From: Beijerinckiaceae bacterium
GTDB taxonomy: Bacteria; Pseudomonadota; Alphaproteobacteria; Rhizobiales; Beijerinckiaceae
NCBI GenBank assembly: GCA_022702015.1
Contig: JAKONI010000074.1
Coordinates: forward strand, 1-34,052
Direction of reading: 5' to 3'
DNA: 34,052 nucleotides
Under the pieces are notes generated by a model. That model saw nothing but the letters and a program-made list of their open reading frames with translations. It ran no database searches and had not been told where the DNA came from. Within the stretch, counting starts at the first letter, position 1; each line of letters opens with the position of its first letter. Positions 24,153 through 31,792 of the stretch are shown piece after piece. The position numbers were made by a program, and so were the translations under genes.

Positions 24153-24311
24153 CGGGAGGGGGGCACGGCGCTCCGCTGGCGCCCTCGTTCGTGGCTCGAT
24201 CGTGACGGAGGCGTCAGCCGATTCCGGACAAATCGATGCTTGACCGATGGTCGGGTGCCCATTCGCGTGAACGTAGTGAGTGCCTCCGAGCACGAGGTGA
24301 TGGGAATCGGG

Positions 24312-25598
24312 ATGGCGGGTGATCGCAGGATCGCGGTGATCGGACTTGGCTATGTCGGCCTACCGGTGGCGGTCGCCTTCGCACGGGCGGGCTTCGACAC
24401 GCTGGGCTACGACCTCGATGCCGGGCGGGTCGCCGAGGTGGCGCGGGGGCGTGACCGGACAGGCGAGGTGCCCCCGGACGACCTCCGGGACCTCCCCGCC
24501 CTGCGCCTCTCCGCCGATCCGGCCGACCTGCGGGGATGCGATTTCTTCGTGGTCACGGTGCCGACGCCGATCACCGCCGCCCGGACCCCGGACCTCCGCG
24601 CCCTGGAGGCGGCCTCGCGGACGGTCGGGGCCGCGCTGGCCCCGGGCGCGATCGTGGTCTTCGAATCGACGGTCTATCCCGGCGCCACCGAGGATGTCTG
24701 CGTGCCGCTCCTCGACACCGCCTCGGGTCTCCGGGCGGGGCGGGATTACGCGGTCGGCTATTCCCCCGAGCGCATCAATCCGGGCGACCGGGCGCACCGC
24801 CTCGACAGCGTGGTGAAGGTCGTCTCGGCCGGCGACGGGGAGAGCCTCGAGATCGTGGCGCGAACCTACGGCGCCATTGCCAAGGCCGGGATCCACAGGG
24901 CGCCCTCGATCCGGGTCGCGGAGGCGGCCAAGGTGATCGAGAACGTGCAGCGGGACGTCAACATCGCCCTGATGAACGAGCTGGCGCTGATCTTCGCCCG
25001 GATCGGCCTCGATACCGGCGATGTACTCGCGGCGGCGCGGACGAAGTGGAATTTCTTGCCGTTCCGGCCCGGCCTCGTGGGCGGGCACTGCATCGGCGTC
25101 GATCCCTACTACCTCACCCATCGGGCGCAGGAGGCGGGCCACCACCCCGAGTTGGTCCTCGCGGGGCGGCGGATCAACGACGGCATGGCCGGACACGTGG
25201 TCGAGACCTGCATCCGGCGTCTTCTGCGGCGTGGCCGCCCGAACCCCCGCGTCACGGTCCTCGGCGTGACCTTCAAGGAGGACATTCCCGACATCCGCAA
25301 CAGCCGCGCGGCCGATGTGGTCCGGGGGCTCACGGAGTTCGGGGTCGCGGTGCAGGCCGCCGACCCGATGGCGGACCCGGACGGCGTCAGCCGGGAGTAC
25401 GGCTTCGCCCTCACCCCCCTCGACCGGCTGGAGCCGGCGGACGCGGTGATCCTCGCCGTGCCGCACCGGAGCCTGCGCGAGGGCGGCTGGGCCAGTCTGT
25501 CTCCGCTCCTCGACGGGGGCTGCGGCGATGTGCTCGACGTGGCCGGCATCCTCGACCGGGACCGCATCCCCGCCGGGATCGACCTCTGGCGGCTCTGA
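24312..25598 (+). CDS. Nucleotide-sugar dehydrogenase (WbpA/TviB/WecC-like UDP-HexNAc 6-dehydrogenase)
   Basis: About 428 residues: GLGYVG at 11-16 for NAD binding, FESTVYPGATE, GYSPERINPGD (149-159, typical of the UDP-HexNAc branch rather than UDP-glucose), AAKVIENVQRDVNIALMNEL with the conserved Lys and Asn, and the catalytic cysteine C260 in GGHCIGVDPYYL. A C-terminal substrate-binding domain follows. It oxidises the C6 of a UDP-sugar twice to the uronate. In-frame starts exist at 24240 (TTG) and 24300; the ATG at 24312 has GGGA at about -8 and directly precedes the Rossmann fold, so I chose it. Exact substrate (UDP-GlcNAc, UDP-GalNAc or UDP-ManNAc) is not determined. Confidence 0.92.
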   Translation: MAGDRRIAVIGLGYVGLPVAVAFARAGFDTLGYDLDAGRVAEVARGRDRTGEVPPDDLRDLPALRLSADPADLRGCDFFVVTVPTPITAARTPDLRALEAASRTVGAALAPGAIVVFESTVYPGATEDVCVPLLDTASGLRAGRDYAVGYSPERINPGDRAHRLDSVVKVVSAGDGESLEIVARTYGAIAKAGIHRAPSIRVAEAAKVIENVQRDVNIALMNELALIFARIGLDTGDVLAAARTKWNFLPFRPGLVGGHCIGVDPYYLTHRAQEAGHHPELVLAGRRINDGMAGHVVETCIRRLLRRGRPNPRVTVLGVTFKEDIPDIRNSRAADVVRGLTEFGVAVQAADPMADPDGVSREYGFALTPLDRLEPADAVILAVPHRSLREGGWASLSPLLDGGCGDVLDVAGILDRDRIPAGIDLWRL

Positions 25599-25631
25599 CG
25601 CGAACCGCCGCCAGGCGCGGAGGCGCGAGGT

Positions 25632-25763
25632 CTACGGGGCGGTGCTCCGGGGCTGGTTCGTGATCGGCGGCAAGGAGTTGGGGCTCCTCAGCACGATCAG
25701 GAGGCTGCCGATCACCGCCAGGGCGAGGGCGAAGCTGAAGAGGAAGAACATCCAACGGGGCAT
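25632..25763 (-). CDS. Small single-span membrane protein, hypothetical
   Basis: A 43-residue candidate beginning MPRWMFFLFSFALALAVIGS and continuing LLIVLRSPN. It has one hydrophobic helix (about residues 5-26) and a Pro/Asn/Ser-rich tail. No family is recognised. The ATG at 25763 has no clear Shine-Dalgarno sequence, and the frame is open further upstream to 25871. The intact membrane helix with Arg flanks is the main support. It is convergent with the dehydrogenase gene. Confidence 0.45.
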   Translation of the reverse strand: MPRWMFFLFSFALALAVIGSLLIVLRSPNSLPPITNQPRSTAP

Positions 25764-25865
25764 GGGGGGCTCTAGCACGGATGCCGCCGGTTCGCCCGGC
25801 CCGGCGGGACATCTCCCCCCACGCAAGCGAATTGAAAAGAAACCCGGTGAACACGACCGCGTTTG

Positions 25866-25894
25866 TTGCAAGGGTTAGCGTAATCAGCTTAGAC
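25866..25894 (+). promoter_or_regulatory. Candidate promoter of the cytochrome c gene
   Basis: TTGCAA (25866-25871) and TTAGAC (25889-25894) are spaced by 17 bp in an AT-richer stretch about 65 bp before the cytochrome start. The sequence match is partial; position and base composition are the main support. Confidence 0.35.
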
Positions 25895-25958
25895 CTATTC
25901 CAGTCGCGTCGGGACTGACATCGACGCGCCGGCCTGAGCCGCAACTAGGAGGAAATTC

Positions 25959-26324
25959 ATGCGTCACCTCGTCCTCGGCGCCGTCATGGCCGTACTGATC
26001 CCCCTGTCGGCTCATGCCCAGGAGGCCGGCGACGTGGCGGCCGGTGAGAAGGCGTTCGCCCCGTGCAAGGCCTGCCACAACTTCCAGAAGAATGGCGTCG
26101 GTCCCGACCTGAAGGGCGTTGTCGGCCGTAAGGCGGGCACCTACGAGGGCTACAACTACTCTGCGGCCCTCAAGAACTCGGGTATCACCTGGGATGAGGC
26201 CAACCTGCATGAGTGGCTGAAGAACCCGAAGGCCAAGGTTCCCGGCACGAAGATGATCTTCCAGGGCTACCCTGACGACAAGAAGGTCACCGACGTCATC
26301 GCCTACCTGAAGAGCCAGTCCTAA
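25959..26324 (+). CDS. Class I c-type cytochrome (cytochrome cH/c2-like), periplasmic
   Basis: 121 residues with a Sec signal peptide cleaved after AHA (about residue 20). The haem site is CKACH (C36, C39, H40), and the distal Met ligand is M99 in VPGTKMIFQG. The GVGPDLKGVVGRKAG block is typical of small class I cytochromes. It is close in layout to cytochrome cH of methylotrophs, which carries electrons from cytochrome cL to the terminal oxidase; that assignment is from memory of the family. A very strong AGGAGG Shine-Dalgarno sequence precedes the ATG. Codon use has more two-fold codons ending in T or G than its neighbours (for example CGT, GGT), suggesting high expression. Confidence 0.93.
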   Translation: MRHLVLGAVMAVLIPLSAHAQEAGDVAAGEKAFAPCKACHNFQKNGVGPDLKGVVGRKAGTYEGYNYSAALKNSGITWDEANLHEWLKNPKAKVPGTKMIFQGYPDDKKVTDVIAYLKSQS

Positions 26325-26341
26325 GATTGGCGGCTCCTTCC

Positions 26342-26368
26342 GTGCCGGGGCGGTTTCCGCCGCGGCAC
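26342..26368 (+). terminator. Hairpin downstream of the cytochrome c gene
   Basis: GTGCCG and CGGCAC arms plus inner GGCGG/CCGCC arms around a TTT loop give an 11-bp stem with one mismatch, 17 bp after the stop codon. It is not directly followed by a T-run; a TTTTT stretch occurs further on at 26414-26418 after another GC-rich segment. Termination or transcript stabilisation is likely. Confidence 0.6.
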
Positions 26369-26441
26369 GTGTAAGGGCTGTCCGGGCGTCCGACCGTGTC
26401 CCGGCCGGGCGCCTTTTTCGTGGGCGATTCCCGGCAGCTTC

Positions 26442-26966
26442 TCAGGCGAGGGTCTTGTCGCGCAGGCTCTGACGGATCGAGACGAGATCGAGCAGCAGGT
26501 CCTGACGGTCCTTCGCCTGGAAACCGGTCATCCCCCCGGCCTCGTCCGGAACACAGGCGAGGGTCTGGCGCAGGGATTCCCCGGCCTCGGTGAGGAAGAT
26601 GCTGACCTGCCGCTCGTCAGGCCGGTCGCGGGCCCGCCGCACCCGACCCGAGGCCTCCAGCCGCTTCAGCAGCGGGGTCAACGTGCCGGAATCGAGGAAC
26701 AGGCGCTCGCCGATCTCCTTGACGGTGAGGCCGTCCTCTTCCCACAGCACCATCAGCACGAGGTATTGCGGATAGGTGAGTTCGTAGCGCCCGAGCAGGT
26801 TGCGATACGCCCGGCCGAAGGCGTGGGCGGCGGCGTAGACGGCAAAACAGAGTTGATTGTCGAGCTTCTGCGAGTCGGCGGTGGAATGACCCTCCCGTGC
26901 GTCGGGCTCTCCGGTCTCGTTCTTCGCCGACGTAACGCGTGCGCGCTGAGGGGCTGGCCCCGACAT
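26442..26966 (-). CDS. OhrR-like MarR-family peroxide-sensing regulator
   Basis: About 174 residues. [12 protein letters not shown] (residues 36-46) carries the reactive cysteine C40 at the place of the OhrR sensor cysteine. The winged-helix DNA-binding part [20 protein letters not shown] then [13 protein letters not shown] and [13 protein letters not shown] is strongly OhrR-like. The family represses organic hydroperoxide resistance genes until C40 is oxidised. No ohr gene is in the window, so its target is elsewhere or it has another role. At the position of the usual resolving Cys (after VPDEAG) there is G145; a different Cys is at 138. The ATG at 26966 has GAGAGGG about 9 nt upstream. Confidence 0.88.
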   Translation of the reverse strand: MSGPAPQRARVTSAKNETGEPDAREGHSTADSQKLDNQLCFAVYAAAHAFGRAYRNLLGRYELTYPQYLVLMVLWEEDGLTVKEIGERLFLDSGTLTPLLKRLEASGRVRRARDRPDERQVSIFLTEAGESLRQTLACVPDEAGGMTGFQAKDRQDLLLDLVSIRQSLRDKTLA

Positions 26967-27102
26967 ATGATTCACCCTCTCGACGGTCGGTACACCCCAC
27001 GCGCCCGGCCTCGGCCGGACCGGCCCGTGCCGTCCCATTGTGCAAACCCCATGTTCAACTGTAGACACTTCCTTGATCTGGCACAATGAATTCAATGCGC
27101 GA

Positions 27103-28044
27103 TCACGTCAGTTGCGCGGGCACATCCATCAGTGGATGCAGATCTCGGACCATCGCCTTCAGTCGGTCGTCGAGGACGTGCGTGTAGATCTGCGTCGTTG
27201 AGATGTCGGCGTGGCCGAGGAGTTCCTGCACGATGCGCAGGTCGGCGCCGTTGTGGAGTAGGTGGCTCGCGAAGGCGTGGCGCAGCACGTGCGGGCTGAC
27301 CTTGTCGGCCCGAAGCCCCGCCGCCACCGCCGCGTCCTTGAGGTCGCGGGCGAAGGCCTGCCGGGTGAGATGCCCGCTCTCGCTGTCCGCCGGGAACAGC
27401 CACGGGGAGTCTTCGGGCACGGCGGGAAGGTGCGCCTCCATGGCGACGCAGGCGGCCTCCGTCAGGGGCACGAGCCGTTCCCGGCCGCCCTTGCCCTTCA
27501 CGAGCAAGACCCGGGCTCCGGAACTCGCCGCCGAGCGTGGCAGGGCGACGAGTTCCGAGACGCGCAGGCCGGTGGCGTAGAGAAGTTCGAGTAGGCAGGC
27601 CATGCGGCGCGCCCGCCGGGCGGGGCCGGGAAGCAGGTCCGGGCGGGAGGCCGCCTCGTGGGCGAGGGTCAGGAGGCGGTCGACATCCGCCACGGACAGT
27701 ACCTTCGGCAGGGGCCGCCCCCGGCGCGGGCCGGAGACCGGCGCGCTCGGATCGGCCTCGGCCACCCCCTCCGCGAACAGGAACTTGTGGAAGCCGCGCA
27801 CGCAGGAAAGCCGCCGGGCGGCGGTCGACGGGGCGAAGCCGCGCGTCTCCAACTCGGCGACGAAGCCGCGCAGGGTGCCGGTGTCGGCGTCCTCCAGGGC
27901 GATCCCGGACCGGGCGAGGTAGGCGAGGTAATCCGCGAGGTCGCGGCGGTAGGCTTCGAGGGTGTTGGCTCCGGCGCCGCGCTCGGCGGCGAGCATGTCC
28001 AGGTAGTCGCCGACTTCCGGTGGGACCGGAGGGGACTCGCTCAC
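27103..28044 (-). CDS. xerD: Tyrosine recombinase XerD (chromosome dimer resolution)
   Basis: A 313-residue tyrosine recombinase with an N-terminal SAM-like core-binding domain (residues about 8-95) and the catalytic domain with R161 (YATGLRVSEL), K185 (VKGKGG), H252/R255 (PHVLRHAFASHLL), H278 (LGHADISTTQ) and Y287 (IYTHV): the complete R-K-H-R-H-Y set. Length and the HVLRHAFASHLLHNGADLR block favour XerD over a phage integrase. It is expected to act with XerC at dif, activated by FtsK. The GTG at 28044 overlaps the stop of the small upstream gene (GTGA), so translation is coupled. Confidence 0.92.
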   Translation of the reverse strand: MSESPPVPPEVGDYLDMLAAERGAGANTLEAYRRDLADYLAYLARSGIALEDADTGTLRGFVAELETRGFAPSTAARRLSCVRGFHKFLFAEGVAEADPSAPVSGPRRGRPLPKVLSVADVDRLLTLAHEAASRPDLLPGPARRARRMACLLELLYATGLRVSELVALPRSAASSGARVLLVKGKGGRERLVPLTEAACVAMEAHLPAVPEDSPWLFPADSESGHLTRQAFARDLKDAAVAAGLRADKVSPHVLRHAFASHLLHNGADLRIVQELLGHADISTTQIYTHVLDDRLKAMVRDLHPLMDVPAQLT

Positions 28045-28190
28045 CGGTTCGGCTGGAGCTTCGCCGCCGGGATCGAGACCGTTATCTCGCGCGGCGTCGG
28101 CGTGACGAAGGTGGCCAGCGCGAACATCGCGGCGAAGCCGAGCCCCGCCAGGATCGCGATGGTGGCGAAGAAACGGAACAGGGTCGGCAC
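28041..28190 (-). CDS. Small conserved membrane protein upstream of xerD
   Basis: 49 residues from a GTG at 28190, with GAGGA about 9 nt upstream. One membrane span (about residues 4-24) is followed by TFVTPTPREITVSIPAAKL, a periplasmic tail of a kind I recall next to xerD/aroK in Rhizobiales. Function is unknown. The frame is open upstream, but that part looks non-coding. It overlaps xerD by 4 bp. Confidence 0.7.
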   Translation of the reverse strand: MPTLFRFFATIAILAGLGFAAMFALATFVTPTPREITVSIPAAKLQPNR

Positions 28191-28525
28191 GTCGGTCGAT
28201 CCTCGGGCGGACGGGCGCGGGATGGGATAGGCCTGTCGGGGGGCCCTGCCCGGCCGCGACGGACAGCCGGGTTCCACCATGTCAAAGCGGCGCTGACAAG
28301 GCCGGGGGAGCCACAGCCCGTCCGTGATCGTCGCGTTTCCCGCCAGCCTTGATTCGCGTTAAGAGCCCGACGCAGGATGCGGTAAGGGGGCTGTCGTCCT
28401 CTGGGCAGCCGCCGTCCGTCATGGCCGGGGGCGCGACGATGGCTTGTCATGCGTGTCTTGGCCGGGTGGGTTTTCCCCCGGTGGAGGGCGCTCTTACGTG
28501 ATGCGGTTGTGTGTTGCGGGACACG
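28191..28525. other. Divergent intergenic region between the xerD unit and aroK
   Basis: This 335-bp stretch holds no supported gene. It must contain the promoters for the minus-strand small gene-xerD pair and for aroK-aroB. A weak hairpin (CCGGG ... CCCGG with a T-rich loop, about 28469-28488) lies about 40 bp before aroK. I did not find a convincing -35/-10 pair. Confidence 0.5.
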
Positions 28526-29119
28526 ATGAACGGAGTGGAGGCCGGTGAGCCCATCGAAGCACGCTTGAGGCGCGCCCTTGGGCTGCGCTCGATCGTGCTC
28601 GTCGGCCTGATGGGGGCGGGCAAGAGCACGGTGGGCCGTCGCCTCGCGAGCCGCCTCGGCCTCCTGTTCAAGGATGCCGACAACGAGATCGAGGCCGCCG
28701 CCGGCCTCACCATCCCGGACATCTTCACCATCTACGGAGAGCCGAGCTTCCGCGACGGCGAGGAGCGGGTGATCGGCCGGCTCCTGCGGGCGGGGCCCCT
28801 GGTGCTCGCCACCGGCGGCGGCGCCTACCTGCGGGAGACCACCCGGCAGCGGATCCGCGAGCGCGGCGTCTCGGTCTGGCTCAAGGCCGACCTGGACGTA
28901 CTGATGCGCCGGGTGCGCAAGCGCGGCAACCGTCCCCTGCTCCACACGGAGGATCCCGAGGGGACGATGCTCGCCCTCATGGAGGTCCGCCACCCGATCT
29001 ATGCCGAGGCCGATGTCGTCGTCCTGTCGCGGGATGTCTCGCACGACCGGGTGGTCGAGGACGTGATGGAAGCCCTGGTCTCCTTCCTCGATCCGCCCCC
29101 GGCCCTGGCGGCGCAGTGA
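28526..29119 (+). CDS. aroK: Shikimate kinase
   Basis: About 197 residues. The P-loop GLMGAGKST is at 27-35. FKDADNEIEAAAG contains the shikimate-binding Asp, then come SFRDGEERV and VLATGGGAYLR (substrate-binding GGG) and a RPLL lid motif. It phosphorylates shikimate at the 3-hydroxyl in aromatic amino-acid synthesis. In-frame GTG (28511) and TTG (28514) codons exist upstream; the ATG at 28526 gives the usual length with a short N-terminal extension. Its stop overlaps the aroB start, so the two genes form an operon, as is common in proteobacteria. Confidence 0.95.
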   Translation: MNGVEAGEPIEARLRRALGLRSIVLVGLMGAGKSTVGRRLASRLGLLFKDADNEIEAAAGLTIPDIFTIYGEPSFRDGEERVIGRLLRAGPLVLATGGGAYLRETTRQRIRERGVSVWLKADLDVLMRRVRKRGNRPLLHTEDPEGTMLALMEVRHPIYAEADVVVLSRDVSHDRVVEDVMEALVSFLDPPPALAAQ

Positions 29120-30249
29120 GCCCGATGTCCGTGACCGCACCCCTTTCCGTCCGGGTCGACCTCGATGGCGGCCGCGCCTACGACATCCTGATCGGCCGTG
29201 GCCTCATGGCGGACGCCGGGGCGCGGGCGGCCACCCTCGGGGCCCGGGCCGCCGGGATCGTCACCGACGGCAACGTGGCGGCCCTCTACGGCGACAGCTT
29301 GAAGGCGAGCTTCGAGGCGGCGGGCTTGCGCGCCGGCCTCATCGTCGTCCCCCCCGGCGAAGCCTCGAAATCCTATGTCCGGTTCGCCGAGGTGTGCGAC
29401 GGGCTCCTCGCCCTGAAGATCGAGCGCGGCGACCTCGTGGTGGCCCTCGGCGGCGGTGTGGTCGGCGACCTGGCGGGATTCGCCGCCGCGAGCCTGCGGC
29501 GGGGGGTGCGGTTCGTTCAGGTGCCCACGAGCCTCCTCGCCCAGGTCGATTCGTCGGTGGGGGGCAAGACCGGCATCAACTCCCCCCTCGGCAAGAACCT
29601 CATCGGCGCCTTCCACCAGCCCCGCCTCGTCCTGGCGGACACCGCCAGCCTCGACACCCTGTCCGAGCGCGAGATGCGCGCGGGCTACGCGGAGGTGGCG
29701 AAATACGGGCTGATCGGCGACGCGGAGTTCTTCGCATGGTGCGAGGCGAACTGGCGGGGCATCTTCACCGGCGGCCCCGAGCGCGACGAGGCGGTGGCCG
29801 CCTGCTGCCGGGCCAAGGCGGGCGTCGTCACCCGCGACGAGCGCGAGGACGGCGAGCGGGCGCTGCTCAACCTCGGTCACACCTTCGGCCACGCGCTGGA
29901 GCGAATCACCGGCTACGAATCCGAGCGTCTGGTCCACGGCGAGGGAGTCGCCATCGGCCTCGCCCTGGCCTTCCGCTTCTCCGTGCGCCTCGGCCTCTGC
30001 GGCGGGCAGGAGGCGGGCCGCGTCGCCAACCACCTCGCCCTGGCGGGCCTGCCGACCCGTCTGCAACAGGTTCCAGGCGGTTGCGGCGACGCCGACGCAC
30101 TCCTCGATGCGATGGCGCAGGACAAGAAGGTGCGCGACGGCGCCCTGACCTTCATTCTTGCCCGGGGTATCGGCCAGAGCTTCATCGCCCCGGGGATCGA
30201 CCGGGCGGACGTACGCGCCTTCCTGCGGGACGAACTTGGCGGGCTGTGA
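29116..30249 (+). CDS. aroB: 3-Dehydroquinate synthase
   Basis: About 377 residues with the family blocks ALGGGVVGDLAGFAAAS (NAD-binding), QVPTSLLAQVDSSVGGKTGI, LGKNLIGAFHQP, GYAEVAKYGLI and the metal-binding NLGHTFGHALE with HGEGVAIG. It converts DAHP to 3-dehydroquinate using NAD and Zn2+/Co2+. Two starts are possible. The GTG at 29116 overlaps the aroK TGA as GTGA, a pattern used elsewhere in this window; the ATG at 29125 is three codons later. I list the first because of the coupling; the difference is three residues. Confidence 0.96.
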   Translation: MSPMSVTAPLSVRVDLDGGRAYDILIGRGLMADAGARAATLGARAAGIVTDGNVAALYGDSLKASFEAAGLRAGLIVVPPGEASKSYVRFAEVCDGLLALKIERGDLVVALGGGVVGDLAGFAAASLRRGVRFVQVPTSLLAQVDSSVGGKTGINSPLGKNLIGAFHQPRLVLADTASLDTLSEREMRAGYAEVAKYGLIGDAEFFAWCEANWRGIFTGGPERDEAVAACCRAKAGVVTRDEREDGERALLNLGHTFGHALERITGYESERLVHGEGVAIGLALAFRFSVRLGLCGGQEAGRVANHLALAGLPTRLQQVPGGCGDADALLDAMAQDKKVRDGALTFILARGIGQSFIAPGIDRADVRAFLRDELGGL

Positions 30250-30264
30250 AGGGACGGAGATCTC

Positions 30265-30293
30265 TTGCTTTGGCCGGGGCAGGGCGCTAAGAG
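30265..30293 (+). promoter_or_regulatory. Candidate promoter for tRNA-Thr
   Basis: TTGCTT (30265-30270) and TAAGAG (30288-30293) are spaced by 17 bp and lie about 35 bp before the mature tRNA 5' end, which is a usual distance. The -10 match is partial. Confidence 0.4.
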
Positions 30294-30328
30294 CGTCCGG
30301 CGTTCGGGCCGTTCGGCCCCGCGCGGTG

Positions 30329-30403
30329 GCCGGTGTAGCTCAGTGGTAGAGCAGCGCTTTCGTAAAGCGAAGGTCGGGGGTTCAAATCCCTCCTCCGGCA
30401 CCA
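30329..30403 (+). tRNA. tRNA-Thr (anticodon CGT)
   Basis: 75 nt including an encoded CCA. The D-arm is GCTC/GAGC with loop AGTGGTA, the anticodon stem-loop is GCGCT-TTCGTAA-AGCGA, and the T-arm is GGGGG-TTCAAAT-CCCTC. The anticodon CGT reads ACG threonine codons. Two stem positions do not pair canonically: the outer anticodon stem pair (G27-A43) and one acceptor-stem pair (U6-U67). Confidence 0.95.
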
Positions 30404-30409
30404 CTCAAT

Positions 30410-30442
30410 AAGGCGCCCGATCGAGCGGATCGCGGCGCCTTT
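30410..30442 (+). terminator. Rho-independent terminator after tRNA-Thr
   Basis: AAGGCGCC (30410-30417) and GGCGCCTT (30434-30441) form a perfect 8-bp stem with a loop that can pair further (GATC/GATC), followed by a short TTT run. It begins 7 bp after the tRNA. Confidence 0.75.
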
Positions 30443-30477
30443 CGCTTGTCCGGGTGATGAACTTCAGAGGGGATCAG

Positions 30478-30565
30478 CCCTTCGACGGGTGCGGGGCAGG
30501 GCCCTGCGGATCAGGCCCGGGGCGTCGCCCCGGAACCCCATCGAAGGGCGAGAGGCCCTTCGAAT
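30478..30565. repeat. Cluster of nested palindromes between tRNA-Thr and the convergent membrane-protein gene
   Basis: Within under 100 bp there are CAGGGCCCTG (30498-30507), CCGGGGCG-T-CGCCCCGG (30517-30533), and CGAAGGGC-gagag-GCCCTTCG near 30543-30563. An earlier CCCTTCGA at about 30479 can pair with the left arm of the last hairpin. The set could form alternative structures. A REP-like intergenic element is the likely identity, and it may terminate the minus-strand gene. Confidence 0.6.
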
Positions 30566-30571
30566 CCCCGG

Positions 30572-31639
30572 TCAGAGGGCCTTCTGCTTCAGCTGGCGCT
30601 CCATCTCGTGCGCATCCAGGCCAGGCGCCGTCACCGGCGGCTCGGGAATGGTCGCGGGCCGCGTGGGATGGGCGGCGGAGCCGATCGCCGCCGCGAGGCG
30701 GGCGCGCTCGAACACCACCACCACCGCGATCGACACCAGGGCCGGAAGCCAGAAGTAGAAGATCCGGAACACGACCACCGCCGCGATGATCGCATCCTTC
30801 TGGGCGACGTCAGTGATGTTCATGGCGGTGATGAACACGATCTCGAACACGCCGAGCCCACCGGGGGCGTGCGAGGCGAGCGCCACCGAGAACGAGGCCA
30901 GGAAGATCGCCAGGACCGGGATGAAGCCCGGATTCATCGCGTCGGGCAGGGCGAAGTAGATGATGCCGGCCGCGCCGAGCAGCTCCAGCGGAGCCGCCAG
31001 CAACTGGCGCAGCATGATCTCGGGCCGGGGATATTCGAGCTTGAACTTGCGGATGTGCAGCGGCCGCAGGCGCAGCACGGAGCCCGCGACGTACAGCGCG
31101 ACGAAGCCCAACATGCAGGCGCCGACGGTCAGCGCCGTCTTCGAATCGGTGAGGAAGCTCGGGAGCCTCCCATCCAGCCGCATCAGCAATTCGGGATCGT
31201 AGACGAGGCAGATGCCGCCGAGCAGCACCGTACCCAGGAAGAAGGTGAAGGAGCACAGCGCCACCAGCACCGCCACCTGCGCGGCGGTGAGCCCCTTGGC
31301 GGTGTAGGCCCGGTAGCGCACGAGGGCGCCCGAGAAGACGGAGGCGCCGATGTTGTGCGACAGGGCGTAGGTGGTGAAGGAGCAGAGCGAGACGAACAGC
31401 CACGAGATGTGGCGCACCCCAAGGTGCAGCAGGGCGATTCGGTCGTACCAGGCCAGGGCGGCGTAGGCGACGAGGGTCGACAGCCCGGCCAGAACGATGC
31501 GATGCGGCGGGATCGCCAGGATCGCCGCCCCGATCGCGTGGATCGAGGTCGTCTTCAGTTCCTGGTAGAGGAAATAACCGGACACGACCACGGCCGCGAG
31601 ACCGATCAGCGGCCAGAGGAACTCACTCAGTTTCTTCAT
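30572..31639 (-). CDS. Lysylphosphatidylglycerol synthase transmembrane region-like protein (UPF0104)
   Basis: About 355 residues with around eight membrane spans and the typical family blocks SFTTYALSHNIGASVFSGAL near the N-terminal third and SHAPGGLGVFEIVFITAM near the C-terminal third. This is the flippase-like part of MprF; the catalytic C-terminal synthase domain of MprF is absent. A lipid-translocating role is therefore possible, but no substrate can be assigned. The ATG at 31639 gives MKKLSEFLWPLIGLAAVVVS; upstream codons in frame do not look coding. A Shine-Dalgarno-like GAGG is about 12 nt upstream. Confidence 0.88.
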   Translation of the reverse strand: MKKLSEFLWPLIGLAAVVVSGYFLYQELKTTSIHAIGAAILAIPPHRIVLAGLSTLVAYAALAWYDRIALLHLGVRHISWLFVSLCSFTTYALSHNIGASVFSGALVRYRAYTAKGLTAAQVAVLVALCSFTFFLGTVLLGGICLVYDPELLMRLDGRLPSFLTDSKTALTVGACMLGFVALYVAGSVLRLRPLHIRKFKLEYPRPEIMLRQLLAAPLELLGAAGIIYFALPDAMNPGFIPVLAIFLASFSVALASHAPGGLGVFEIVFITAMNITDVAQKDAIIAAVVVFRIFYFWLPALVSIAVVVVFERARLAAAIGSAAHPTRPATIPEPPVTAPGLDAHEMERQLKQKAL

Positions 31640-31742
31640 GGAGATCGACGCCTCGGGAGAGACTCCTGATGCGCCACTATCCGGCGCGCCGCAACCCGAC
31701 CCGCTCCGGCCGGCCGCACACCGCCATGTCATTCGATCGTGA

Positions 31743-31776
31743 CGGTTTCGTGCCGGCACGGGCCGGCACGAAACCG
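31743..31776 (-). terminator. Perfect 15-bp inverted repeat after fliJ
   Basis: CGGTTTCGTGCCGGC, a 4-base loop and the exact reverse complement make a very stable hairpin 16 bp past the fliJ stop codon. On the minus strand it is not followed by a long T-run, so it may act as a terminator with little U-tail, an mRNA 3' stabiliser, or both. Confidence 0.65.
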
Positions 31777-31792
31777 AGGCGTCCTCGAAGGC

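Noticed and set aside
27103-28044. Tyrosine recombinase as a sign of a genomic island or prophage
   Set aside because: Length, motifs and genomic partners are those of chromosomal XerD, and no phage or plasmid genes are nearby.
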